Shown in pieces: positions 14,041-26,951 of a DNA stretch of 64,000 nt. The notes below the pieces were generated by a model. It ran no database searches, had not been told where the DNA came from, and was given only the letters and a program-made list of their open reading frames with translations. Made by a program: the position numbers and the translations under genes. Location of the stretch: the NCBI GenBank assembly GCA_945859605.1, contig OX243827.1, forward strand, positions 4,233,345-4,297,344, written 5' to 3'. Origin of the DNA: Lumbricus rubellus. Taxonomy: Eukaryota; Annelida; Clitellata; Crassiclitellata; Lumbricidae. How positions within the stretch are numbered: the stretch's first letter is position 1; each line of letters opens with the position of its first letter.

Positions 14041-17000
14041 CTGTGTTTTATTAAAAGATCATCACTATTATTAAGACATCAGATATTTTTCATTGCAGTT
14101 CCTGTGTTTTATTAAAAGATCACGCACTATCATTAAGACATCAAAGTTTTTTCATTGCAGTTCCTGTGTTTTATTAAAAGATCATCACTATTATTAAGAC
14201 ATCAGATATTTTCATTGCAGTTCCTGTGTTTTATTAAAAGATCATCACTATTATTAAGACATCAGATTTTCATTGCAGTTCCTGTGTTTTATTAAAAGAT
14301 CATCACTATTATTAGGACATCAAATTTTTTCATTGCAGTTCCTGTGTTTTATTAAAAGATCATCACTATTATTAATACATCAGATATTTTTCATTGCAGT
14401 TCCTGTGTTTTATTAAAAGATCATCACTATTATTAAGACACCAGATTTTCATTGCAGTTCCTGTGTTTTATTAAAAGATCATCACTATTATTAAGACACC
14501 AGATTTTCATTGCAGTTCCTGTGTTTTATTAAAAGATCATCACATATTATTAAGACATCAGATATTTTTCATTGCAGTTCCTGTGTTTTATTAAAAGATC
14601 ATCACATATTATTAAGACACCAGATTTTCATTGCAGTTCCTGTGTTTTATTAAAAGATCATCACTATTATTAAGACATCAGATATTTTTCATTGCAGTTC
14701 CTGTGTTTTATTAAAAGATCATCACTATTATTAAGACACCAGATTTTCATTGCAGTTCCTGTGTTTTATTAAAAGATCATCACTATTATTAAGACACCAG
14801 ATTTTCATTGCAGTTCCTGTGTTTTATTAAAAGATCATCACATATTATTAAGACACCAGATTTTCATTGCAGTTCCTGTGTTTTATTAAAAGATCATCAC
14901 TATTATTAAGACATCAGATATTTTTCATTGCAGTTCCTGTGTTTTATTAAAAGATCATCACTATCATTAAGACACCAGATTTTCATTGCAGTTCCTGTGT
15001 TTTATTAAAAGATCATCACTATTATTAAGACATCAGATATTTTTCATTGCAGTTCCTGTGTTTTATTAAAAGATCATCACTATTATTAAGACATCAAAGT
15101 TTTTTCATTGCAGTTCCTGTGTTTTATTAAAAGATCATCACTATTATTAAGACATCAGATATTTTTCATTGCAGTTCCTGTGTTTTATTAAAAGATCATC
15201 ACTATTATTAAGACATCAGATATTTTTCATTGCAGTTCCTGTGTTTTATTAAAAGATCATCACTATTATTAAGACACCAGATTTTCATTGCAGTTCCTGT
15301 GTTTTATTAAAAGATCATCACTATTATTAAGACATCAGATATTTTTCATTGCAGTTCCTGTGTTTTATTAAAAGATCATCACTATTATTAAGACACCAGA
15401 TTTTCATTGCAGTTCCTGTGTTTTATTAAAAGATCATCACTATTATTAAGACACCAGATTTTCATTGCAGTTCCTGTGTTTTATTAAAAGATCATCACTA
15501 TTATTAAGACATCAGATATTTTTCATTGCAGTTCCTGTGTTTTATTAAAAGATCATCACTATTATTAAGACATCAGATATTTTTCATTGCAGTTCCTGTG
15601 TTTTATTAAAAGATCATCACTATTATTAAGACATCAGATATTTTTCATTGCAGTTCCTGTGTTTTATTAAAAGATCATCACTATTATTAAGACATCAGAT
15701 ATTTTTCATTGCAGTTCCTGTGTTTTATTAAAAGATCATCACTATTATTAAGACACCAGATTTTCATTGCAGTTCCTGTGTTTTATTAAAAGATCATCAC
15801 TATTATTAAGACATCAGATATTTTTCATTGCAGTTCCTGTGTTTTATTAAAAGATCATCACTATTATTAAGACACCAGATTTTCATTGCAGTTCCTGTGT
15901 TTTATTAAAAGATCATCACTATTATTAAGACACCAGATTTTCATTGCAGTTCCTGTGTTTTATTAAAAGATCATCACTATTATTAAGACACCAGATTTTC
16001 ATTGCAGTTCCTGTGTTTTATTAAAAGATCATCACTATTATTAAGACACCAGATTTTCATTGCAGTTCCTGTGTTTTATTAAAAGATCATCACTATTATT
16101 AAGACACCAGATTTTCATTGCAGTTCCTGTGTTTTATTAAAAGATCATCACTATTATTAAGACACCAGATTTTCATTGCAGTTCCTGTGTTTTATTAAAA
16201 GATCATCACTATTATTAAGACACCAGATTTTCATTGCAGTTCCTGTGTTTTATTAAAAGATCATCACTATTATTAAGACATCAGATATTTTTCATTGCAG
16301 TTCCTGTGTTTTATTAAAAGATCATCACTATTATTAAGACACCAGATTTTCATTGCAGTTCCTGTGTTTTATTAAAAGATCATCACTATTATTAAGACAT
16401 CAGATATTTTTCATTGCAGTTCCTGTGTTTTATTAAAAGATCATCACTATTATTAAGACATCAGATATTTTTCATTGCAGTTCCTGTGTTTTATTAAAAG
16501 ATCATCACTATTATTAAGACACCAGATTTTCATTGCAGTTCCTGTGTTTTATTAAAAGATCATCACTATTATTAAGACACCAGATTTTCATTGCAGTTCC
16601 TGTGTTTTATTAAAAGATCATCACTATTATTAAGACATCAGATTTTCATTGCAGTTCCTGTGTTTTATTAAAAGATCATCACTATTATTAAGACACCAGA
16701 TTTTCATTGCAGTTCCTGTGTTTTATTAAAAGATCATCACTATTATTAAGACATCAGATATTTTTCATTGCAGTTCCTGTGTTTTATTAAAAGATCACGC
16801 ACTATCATTAAGACATCAAAGTTTTTTCATTGCAGTTCCTGTGTTTTATTAAAAGATCATCACTATTATTAAGACATCAGATATTTTCATTGCAGTTCCT
16901 GTGTTTTATTAAAAGATCATCACTATTATTAAGACATCAGATTTTCATTGCAGTTCCTGTGTTTTATTAAAAGATCATCACTATTATTAAGACATCAAAT

Positions 17001-17400
17001 TTTTTCATTGCAGTTCCTGTGTTTTATTAAAAGATCATCACTATTATTAATACATCAGATATTTTTCATTGCAGTTCCTGTGTTTTATTAAAAGATCATC
17101 ACTATTATTAAGACACCAGATTTTCATTGCAGTTCCTGTGTTTTATTAAAAGATCATCACTATTATTAAGACACCAGATTTTCATTGCAGTTCCTGTGTT
17201 TTATTAAAAGATCATCACATATTATTAAGACATCAGATATTTTTCATTGCAGTTCCTGTGTTTTATTAAAAGATCATCACATATTATTAAGACACCAGAT
17301 TTTCATTGCAGTTCCTGTGTTTTATTAAAAGATCATCACTATTATTAAGACATCAGATATTTTTCATTGCAGTTCCTGTGTTTTATTAAAAGATCATCAC
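14041..17400. repeat. Second satellite block duplication, offset about 2675 bp
   Basis: The unit series around 14041-14700 reappears around 16716-17375. Markers are GATCACGCAC at 14117 and 16792, and the single-base variant ATTAATACAT at 14371 and 17045. The upstream series of 58-bp units near 13200-13950 also matches 15870-16620, so the duplicated segment probably extends left of 14041. Confidence 0.75.
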
Positions 17401-19905
17401 TATTATTAAGACACCAGATTTTCATTGCAGTTCCTGTGTTTTATTAAAAGATCATCACTATCAATAAGACATCAATTTTTTTCATTGCAGTTCCTGTGTT
17501 TTATTAAAAGATCATCACTATTATTAAGACACCAGATTTTCATTGCAGTTCCTGTGTTTTATTAAAAGATCATCACTATTATTAAGACACCAGATTTTCA
17601 TTGCAGTTCCTGTGTTTTATTAAAAGATCATCACTATTATTAAGACATCAGATATTTTTCATTGCAGTTCCTGTGTTTTATTAAAAGATCATCACTATTA
17701 TTAAGACACCAGATTTTCATTGCAGTTCCTGTGTTTTATTAAAAGATCATACTATTATTAAGACATCAGATATTTTTCATTGCAGTTCCTGTGTTTTATT
17801 AAAAGATCATCACTATTATTAAGACACCAGATTTTCATTGCAGTTCCTGTGTTTTATTAAAAGATCATCACTATTATTAAGACACCAGATTTTCATTGCA
17901 GTTCCTGTGTTTTATTAAAAGATCATCACTATTATTAAGACATCAAATTTTTTCATTGCAGTTCCTGTGTTTTATTAAAAGGTCATCACTATTATTAAGA
18001 CACCAGATTTTCATTGCAGTTCCTGTGTTTTATTAAAAGATCATACTATTATTAAGACATCAGATATTTTTCATTGCAGTTCCTGTGTTTTATTAAAAGA
18101 TCATCACTATTATTAAGACACCAGATTTTCATTGCAGTTCCTGTGTTTTATTAAAAGATCATCACTATTATTAAGACACCAGATTTTCATTGCAGTTCCT
18201 GTGTTTTATTAAAAGATCATCACTATTATTAAGACATCAGATATTTTTCATTGCAGTTCCTGTGTTTTATTAAAAGATCATCACTATTATTAAGACATCA
18301 GATATTTTTCATTGCAGTTCCTGTGTTTTATTAAAAGATCATCACTATTATTAAGACACCAGATTTTCATTGCAGTTCCTGTGTTTTATTAAAAGATCAT
18401 CACTATCAATAAGACATCAATTTTTTTCATTGCAGTTCCTGTGTTTTATTAAAAGATCATCACTATTATTAAGACATCAGATATTTTTCATTGCAGTTCC
18501 TGTGTTTTATTAAAAGATCATACTATTATTAAGACATCAGATATTTTTCATTGCAGTTCCTGTGTTTTATTAAAAGATCATCACTATTATTAAGACACCA
18601 GATTTTCATTGCAGTTCCTGTGTTTTATTAAAAGATCATCACTATTATTAAGACATCAGATATTTTCATTGCAGTTCCTGTGTTTTATTAAAAGATCATC
18701 ACTATTATTAAGACACCAGATTTTCATTGCAGTTCCTGTGTTTTATTAAAAGATCACGCACTATCATTAAGACATCAAAGTTTTTTCATTGCAGTTCCTG
18801 TGTTTTATTAAAAGATCATCACTATTATTAAGACATCAGATATTTTTCATTGCAGTTCCTGTGTTTTATTAAAAGATCATCACTATTATTAAGACATCAG
18901 ATATTTTTCATTGCAGTTCCTGTGTTTTATTAAAAGATCATCACTATCATTAAGACATCAGATATTTTTCATTGCAGTTCCTGTGTTTTATTAAAAGATC
19001 ATCACTATTATTAAGACACCAGATATTTTTCATTGCAGTTCCTGTGTTTTATTAAAAGATCATCACTATTATTAAGACATCAGATATTTTTCATTGCAGT
19101 TCCTGTGTTTTATTAAAAGATCATCACATATTATTAAGACACCAGATTTTCATTGCAGTTCCTGTGTTTTATTAAAAGATCATCACTATTATTAAGACAT
19201 CAGATATTTTTCATTGCAGTTCCTGTATTTTATTAAAAGATCATCACTATTATTAAGACACCAGATTTTCATTGCAGTTCCTGTGTTTTATTAAAAGATC
19301 ATCACTATTATTAAGACACCAGATTTTCATTGCAGTTCCTGTGTTTTATTAAAAGATCATCACTATTATTAAGACACCAGATTTTCATTGCAGTTCCTGT
19401 GTTTTATTAAAAGATCATCACTATTATTAAGACACCAGATTTTCATTGCAGTTCCTGTGTTTTATTAAAAGATCACGTACTATTATTAAGACATCAGATA
19501 TTTTTCATTGCAGTTCCTGTGTTTTATTAAAAGATCATCACTATTATTAAGACATCAGATATTTTTCATTGCAGTTCCTGTGTTTTATTAAAAGATCATC
19601 ACTATTATTAAGACACCAGATTTTCATTGCAGTTCCTGTGTTTTATTAAAAGATCATCACTATTATTAAGACATCAGATTTTCATTGCAGTTCCTGTGTT
19701 TTATTAAAAGATCATCACTATTATTAAGACATCAGATATTTTTCATTGCAGTTCCTGTGTTTTATTAAAAGATCATCACTATCAATAAGACATCAGATAT
19801 TTTTCATTGCAGTTCCTGTGTTTTATTAAAAGATCATCACTATTATTAAGACACCAGATTTTCATTGTAGTTCCTGTGTTTTATTAAAAGATCATAACAT
19901 ATTAT

Positions 19906-21870
19906 GTCCAGTTGACCAGCGGCTCAATTCGCAGGATCTGGACGAAAAACAGTGGATGCAAAACTGTAATGTCATGAACGACAAATTATTTTGATCTAAT
20001 CTATTGTCAGCATCAATTGAACATCAATCCATATTCAGTTCAAGTGAAACCATTGTTCCGATTTACCACTGGAGAAGACAATGGACAGAAAGAAGACAAG
20101 AGAGGAGACAAGAAAGGATGCGAGAGGAAGCAGTAGCAGTGGAAGATATTGAGAGGAGGAAGAGTAGAAATAGGAGAGATGGAGAGACAAAAGAGGAATA
20201 GTATCGGTATAATGAGGAACAGTGAAAGAGAAAAGAAGCATTGAATTGCAGTTAGCGTATGCAACAGAAAGGAAATCATCATTTATCATGTATCGCATGT
20301 GGAATGACAATAAGAGAATATCAATCGACATGCAAGAGACAATCCAATCTCAACCTTTTCAACAATTATTCCGAAGAAGTTGAGCAATACACATTTGAAA
20401 CGAAGAACTGCAATGAATATATTTAGAAACAGAAAAAGCACGAGACGCGTCGTAAACACAGACGATGAAGATCAATTAAAGCAAGTTGAAAAAAATAATA
20501 AACTCAATGACCAACTGATGAGTAATACTTCAAAGTAACTTTACAGAATAAACCATTACTTCAAAGTAACTTTACAGAATAAACCATTACTTCAAAGTAA
20601 CTTTACAGAATAAACCATTACTTCAAAGTAACTTTACAGAATAAACCATTACTTCAAAGTAACTTTACAGAATAAACCATTACTTCAAAGTAACTTTACA
20701 GAATAAACCATTACTTCAAAGTAACTTTATAGAATAAACCATTACTTCAAAGTAACTTTACAGAATAAACCAATGCTTCCTCCATTTCACATCTATGGCC
20801 AGCAATTCCTTCCCTTGACTAGTTCTCAATCTGTTACAACATACGTCAGTACATCTCAAATTTTTGAAGCTTCACATTTTCCCAATTGATATAGGGAAAA
20901 GATATGTATGTTAATGAAAGTTTGAGCAATATCTTCCATCTTCGGTGCAGTGGCAATGCTTCGAAACGGCGATCATTAGACTACGATTGACAAGATTATA
21001 AGCTCACAAATTTTATGTCTTCAACGTCTAATACAAGTAAATGTTGGCCACCCATAGATGTTATTAGTCTCACTTTATAAAGTCTAAATACACAAATAGT
21101 CTGAGATTCAAGGCAAAACACACAAATTACATCAAAGTACATTCCTACAAAAACAAACCAACCATACATATACCTGTATATATATATATACGTATAATAT
21201 ATATATAAAATATATAATATATATATTTATATAGTGACATTACTAAATGACTAGGCGCCAACTGATGGCACTCGACAAAGGCTAAAACTTGCAGACTACA
21301 TACATGACAACACAACTGGCAATTAGGTCACAGAAACGTTAAATGCAGACAATATCAATGTTCTTAGCTTAACTCAAATCGTTTAAGAATTGGCAGAGAT
21401 GATGTTTCAGTGACGTTGAAACGTTCCAAAAACCGTACCATGTTCCTTTAAGAATACTAATATTATGTATATAATATATATTTATATAATACATACTTAT
21501 ATATCTAATATAAATATTTATATAATATATATTTATACACAACTACACATTGTACATATGTGTATATACATTATAAACTTAAATATGCAGTTATATAATG
21601 AAAGGCATCTACTCAGCATTGACCTGACGCTGTCTTAAGCATCAGCCACAAATATTCACAACATCTTGGGACACTCGGCGATGAATTGTTGATATCATGG
21701 AACATCAGGAACGTATGAAACGGAGGTAGAGAGAAAATTGAGAAACCATCGCCAATCAGACATTAAAAATTAAATCAACTTCACAATTTTCTACAACATC
21801 TCCGATTCACAAACTGCTAATATCTGGTTGATATGCGACACAGTAATACTTTGGAAATATTCTTAGGAAG
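19906..21870. other. Intergenic region, no gene recognised
   Basis: Unique AT-rich sequence between the satellite and the GIGYF 3' end. It holds a purine-rich stretch at 20070-20210, the 31-bp minisatellite at 20526-20773, and TA-rich tracts at 21176-21235 and 21465-21600. The short open frames at 20004-20331 lie in the low-complexity purine stretch and resemble no protein I know. Confidence 0.7.
20526..20773. repeat. 31-bp minisatellite, 8 copies
   Basis: Eight nearly identical 31-bp units, each containing TTACTTCAAAGTAACTTTA then CAGAATAAACC. One unit has a C-to-T change near 20729. Each unit has a short near-palindrome (TTACTT-CA-AAGTAA) and an AATAAA hexamer on the plus strand. Confidence 0.95.
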
Positions 21871-21876
21871 TTTATT
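21871..21876 (-). promoter_or_regulatory. Candidate GIGYF poly(A) signal
   Basis: TTTATT on the plus strand reads AATAAA on the minus strand, about 440 nt past the GIGYF stop codon at 22318. Position and orientation fit a 3'-end signal. Cleavage-site data would be needed to prove use. Confidence 0.4.
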
Positions 21877-22317
21877 TAAATGCATGGCGACTCGTGATAA
21901 CATAACAACACACTACACAAAAAAAGCCTTACAACCTTAGCTACAACATCCAAATTTGTCAAACACAAAAGCATCAAACGACGACTGTCATCTTCCATAA
22001 TAATTTCAAAACAATCGAAAAGAAACTTTAAAAGAAACAAAACCAATCTTACTACAAACAGAGCATGCCTAGCCAAACAGTTTCGTCAGACTGAAGGAGA
22101 AGAAATCTCACTTCAACTCGCAGACAGTTTTTCAGCGAAAGCTGCAACAAAACAAATTGGAAATCAACGCTGATGAAAATGCAGCAGCGCTCCTCCATCT
22201 CAGCTTCATCTTAACATAGAACTTCAACAGCCACAGTGCTGCAGGTAGATACAGAGGATGTTGAAAGGAACACTGTCCATTAACGCTCACAACTTAGTCG
22301 AGCAGGCATTGTACTAA

Positions 22318-22398
22318 CTACAGCATCATCTTCTGACCCTTGGTCTTATCTGGTTGCAATGTCAGGTTCCCATTGCAAGACTGGTAGAACATGCCAGG
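22318..22398 (-). CDS. GIGYF: GIGYF exon 19, stop codon
   Basis: Acceptor CTTTCTTTTCCAG, phase 0. It encodes 26 residues ending KTKGQKMML and a TAG stop. KTKGQKM resembles the KKKKKQKMVRADP stretch near the vertebrate C-terminus, but the following ADPSLLGFSV segment is absent. Confidence 0.8.
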   Translation of the reverse strand, partial: PGMFYQSCNGNLTLQPDKTKGQKMML

Positions 22399-25300
22399 CT
22401 GGAAAAGAAAGCAGAAAAAAGGCAAATTATGGTTTATAGTCGCAAAGAGACATGCAGAATATATTGTATTGACATATGACTGGAAAGCTGCAAATCATAT
22501 ATAATATGCAGATGCTTTCCACGTCCTCATTTCACATGTATGCAAATATCTATTGATTGATGAATAACGATAATTTTGATTATTGCCAACAAAGTGTAAT
22601 CTAGAAATACAGTCCAATTCAGGGCGATTAACTGACAGCGCCTCAAGCCGCCACGTAGAGATCCTGAGCAAGTCCTTCATTTGCAATTGCTAGTGCACTT
22701 CGGCGTGAAAGTCCAATTCAGTGTTCGCACTGTAATTGTGAGCGCTTCTGAATAGAAACTTGAAAGGGTGCAATAGCAAAATGTGATAAGTAAATGTTGA
22801 TGTACATCTGCTGTCATGTCTTGATCTTTCAACTCCATCGAAAACCAAACCTCTGAGGACTTTTGCTCATGGCAGCTCCAAACATGGTCACACATTAAAT
22901 TTATGCATAACATATAATACAAACCATTCATGCAGAAGCATAAACACACAGCTTGTACGACGATGTACATAGCACATCTTAGTCTAAAAGTTTTATATAT
23001 CACTAAGTTACACTTAAAATTCACTGTAATCTTCCTCTCCGTTTCACTGCGGCTGATCACAATTTGCATCGACGGACAGCATACATTGTGGGGCGCGGTG
23101 ATCTAGTGGTGGCGTCGTCGCCTTGGAGCCGGAAGGTCCGAGGTTCGAATCCACCTCCCCGCGTAAGGACCTTGGGCAAGTCCATCACTCACAATTGCTC
23201 AGCGCTTCGGCGTGAAACTCCGATGCAGTGTTCGCTCTGCATCGGGAGCGCCTCTGAGTAGAGTGAGCTTGAAGGGGCGCTATAACAAGTGCGCATACAA
23301 ACAAACATTGGAGCGCCATCCACTGAATCCCTGCACTTCAGTGTAGCTACACAAAGAAGTACTCTGATATATTGAGACGAAGACTGCCATTCCCCCCCCT
23401 GAACCCTCACCTGACACCCAAATGCGATGCTTGGATAGACGGCCGTCGCAAAGTGATACCCGAGAGTCGCTCGGTTCATTCGCATCTGCACTCGTCTTCT
23501 CCTCTCGAGGAACTCGTGAGCAAAATCCATCGCCTGCTTCGACTCGCCGAGGTACAATCTCACGTAGTCGTACAACTCGTACGGCGATTCCACGTCCTTC
23601 AGGAACTCAATCAACGTTGGCGCTTAAAGAACAAACAAAAAAGCAATTTTCAATTTCTAAAAAACATTTCGTTTAAAACTTTAAACAATTCCTTGTAATT
23701 CAATTCCATCTAGATTCTCTGTCCACTGAGCGATTCCCTCTTCTGAGCAACTGTCGATGACTAAAACTATGTTTGGTATTCTTACCTATCTATCATTATT
23801 ATCATTGATATAATGCAAATTTAAGAGACGTGTAAACATTCATAATAAGCCATTTGAAATAGAAGTTGAATTTATCTACATACTGCACACAAAAAAGGCG
23901 GCTCACAATATTTAGTGGCATTCCAATAAACAATGTTCATTCTATCAATCAATCAATCTATTGTTTCGTTACTCAGTATTCAGCAGCATTAAACTTCGAT
24001 GAGAAAGACATGAGATCAACTAAAAAGGAGAGAACATAAATATTAACCATCGACAGTTGAACTCGCTGTTGGCAGAGCACGGTGACACCAGACCATGAAC
24101 TCCTTCATCTCAGCTGCTGGAGACTACAATTACAATGTCACCAGAATCACAGACCATGATAAACAGAACTGAGATTCAATCATGTGTTACAAATAATTAC
24201 ATATATATCAATAGTTCTATTAAAACTTCCTTTTTTTATTGTACCACTATGGAAGAAAAAAGATCTGGAGTTGGCGGTACACAGTGATATGATTTCTGCC
24301 TTGGCAAGAATCATTTTCATCAATCCAGCTTCCATTGGAGCAGCAATTATTTTTATCAAAGAAAATTTAGTTATAAGTTGAGAAGGAAATGACACAAACA
24401 ACTGAGCAGGTTGAGCAGAAGAAGGGAAGGAATTTCAAAATTTAGGTCCAGCTACCAAAAAGTTCATTCGTGAAGCACAAATCTAGGTTTAGGATAACAA
24501 GCAATATGCTGAATAAGAAAGAGATTAACTGCAACAAAATGCAAAGTCCAGAGACAAACAACACCAACTTATAAGGTATTAAAAACAAAAACTGATTCAA
24601 TAACGATCTTGAATAAGGAAAGATGGAAAGAGGAATGACGTTGCGTTAAATTACCATCGGAGGACCTTGCATTGGGTTCCACGGTTGAGCGGCGAATGGA
24701 ACAGCGGGTGCACCAGGCACAGACTTCAGACCAGGAGCGCCGCCACTGCCACCGCTGCCCCCAGGTGGCGCTCCAGGCAGCGATGAACCAGAACTGCTTA
24801 CAGTGCTGTGAAGACAACAAAATTAACTTACATATACTCATATTACTCACGCCACTGCTCAATGCTCATGTACAGTAACGGAAAAGTAATTATGTAATTT
24901 TATGGAGATAGAAAGTTACAGTTAAGACATATTCATTCATTATTTCATTCCCTGGACTTATATAGCGTGACTGGGTTATATGACAATCGATCATTCGAAT
25001 GAAGTGCAAACACAACTATAGCAGTACGTCATCAACGCAATAAGTGATTTTCAGGTGCACTGTAGTCTAGCAACAGTCAGCAGGACTGTCATCAGATGTT
25101 CAGATTCTGCTTGTGCGGATAGAAATTCCAAGACATGCTCACACCAACAAGAAGTCTCTTTAATTATGTTATCATAGAACTGTAAGTCAAGAGATCTGCA
25201 GAAAAAACGTCAGAATAAAAAGAGGACAATTCATGATCGACATAAAATGAAAGTGGTTCAATTATTACGAGAACTCACAGCGCATCGGCTTTTGCAGAAG

Positions 25301-26917
25301 CAGCAGCAGCCGCACCAGCCTTGATTCTTCGTGGAGGTTGAATCGCAGCCGGAGGAGGTTTCTGTGGCTTCATCTTGATGGGCACCTAAGAAATCACGCA
25401 GCATATCATCATCAAACATTTTCCATTAACATACATGTAGCTGAAACATGTATCTCATGTTGGAATGCATAAAATGTAATCTGTGAAGATAACGATCTTC
25501 GATCATGTCCAAATGTTTACTATTATAAGTGTTCACATCAAGAACTGTGCTTTTATGAGGTTGAGCTACGACAAAGTCATTCAGCAAACTGTAACTTAAG
25601 AATTACATGAGAATTTCCTGTCACAAAAAAACAACAGTTTTTGTGAAAGGAATTCTGATGGAGGTTAGTTAAAGCACAATTCATTGTCCATTTGAACTAG
25701 ACAATTTTGTGCTCGTGTATCAACACACAAAAGTTGGACATGTATACATGCATGTGTATTATTTTAACAAAGGCCATAACAACCAGGCATGCCTCTAAAA
25801 CCATATTTAAGAATTTAATGCCATCGACACTAAACCGAAAATCAAAAGAATTCATATGAATGCCAGGAAGACTTCTCCACAATGAATGAAATGCAGTCTC
25901 AACAATTCTATTGAATTCTGGAAAAAACTTGGACAAGTTCATTATAAAAAATCTCATCTGCACATATAAGAACTTGTCACTAATCCATTTTAAAAGGCCT
26001 GCATTACATACAACTAGTGGATATACAATGACACAAATGCATACACACACACACGCACACAACACAGACACAAACACACACACACATATGACACACACAC
26101 ACACGCACACAGACACACACGCACACAAACACACACAGACGACACACATGTACCTTGCCAATCTGCTGCTGTTGCTGATGCAGCTGCAGCTGTTGTTTGC
26201 GTTTTTTCTCCTCTTCCCTCTCCTGCCTCGCCTGCTCCTTCTGAATCTCAAGAAACGACAGAACTCTTGAATGAGCGCCGCTTGCCCCATCCGTCGTCCT
26301 ATAGATATATGCAATCAAAACAAAATTATGAAAATATCTACATGCATGTTGTATGTGTGTACATGTATGTATATGTGATGCATATATATATTATATATAT
26401 AATATATATGTATGCATCACATATACATGCATGTATGCACCTGTCTACTTAAATAAAGCTCCTAAGAACCATACAAGTCTGATCTTATTTTCCATAGACT
26501 TATCATAATTCAACAAGGTCATCTCAGCGTCTTTCTGTGGCTGCTCTACCAAAAACTTGAACTGTGTTCAGCGTAAACCTGTTCGTTCGCTGGACTTAAA
26601 ACTGTCTCAGATTATACATTCTCGTCAGTTGCTCATGAATGCTCTTTAGTTGCAAACATAAGACTTACCATATCCACCATAGAACTGGGTAGTGAGACAC
26701 ATTCCTGCATTACGGCCAAGGAAGCTAAACATCTTCACGTGTCTTTGGGACACGGAAGCGTTAGACTTGTAATGTCATGGAGAGCAGAGGTTCAATCCAA
26801 CAAATTAAACAGCTACAGCACAATGACCTTCAGACCTTCAATGACCTTCACGCACAAAAATTGCTCAGCACCATCATTTGAATCAATGCTTTGTGAATAG
26901 AGATGCTCAACAATTGC

Positions 26918-26951
<34 letters not shown>

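Larger units (their letters stand above)
1..19905. repeat. Satellite array, 58-61 bp unit, about 335 copies
   Basis: Continuous head-to-tail tandem array that begins before the window and stops near 19905. Two main unit types alternate. One is 58 bp and contains GACACCAGATTTTCATTGCAG. The other is 61 bp and contains GACATCAGATATTTTTCATTG. A rarer type carries GATCACGCACTATC (near 4941, 5780, 8401, 9240, 11680, 14117, 16792 and 18751). Every unit shares the core AGTTCCTGTGTTTTATTAAA followed by AGATCA. All frames are closed, so it is not coding. Variant units recur at fixed long spacings (3460, 2675, 2440 and about 943 bp), which shows higher-order duplications. No inserted element is seen. 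Low divergence suggests recent or ongoing homogenisation. Confidence 0.98.

Noticed and set aside
1..19905. CRISPR-like repeat array
   Set aside because: Units are head-to-tail with no unique spacers, and the context is eukaryotic.
20004..20331. Overlapping short open frames near the satellite
   Set aside because: Purine-rich low-complexity sequence, no family resemblance, no splice context.
23091..23162. Possible tRNA gene
   Set aside because: A- and B-box sequences are present, but the tRNA-unrelated body and shared tail continue and other copies exist nearby, so it is a SINE head and not a functional tRNA.
25697..26318. Long minus-strand frame of 205 codons
   Set aside because: It runs through the CA repeat and GIGYF exon 14 in the wrong frame; Cys/Val repeats are translation of (CA)n.
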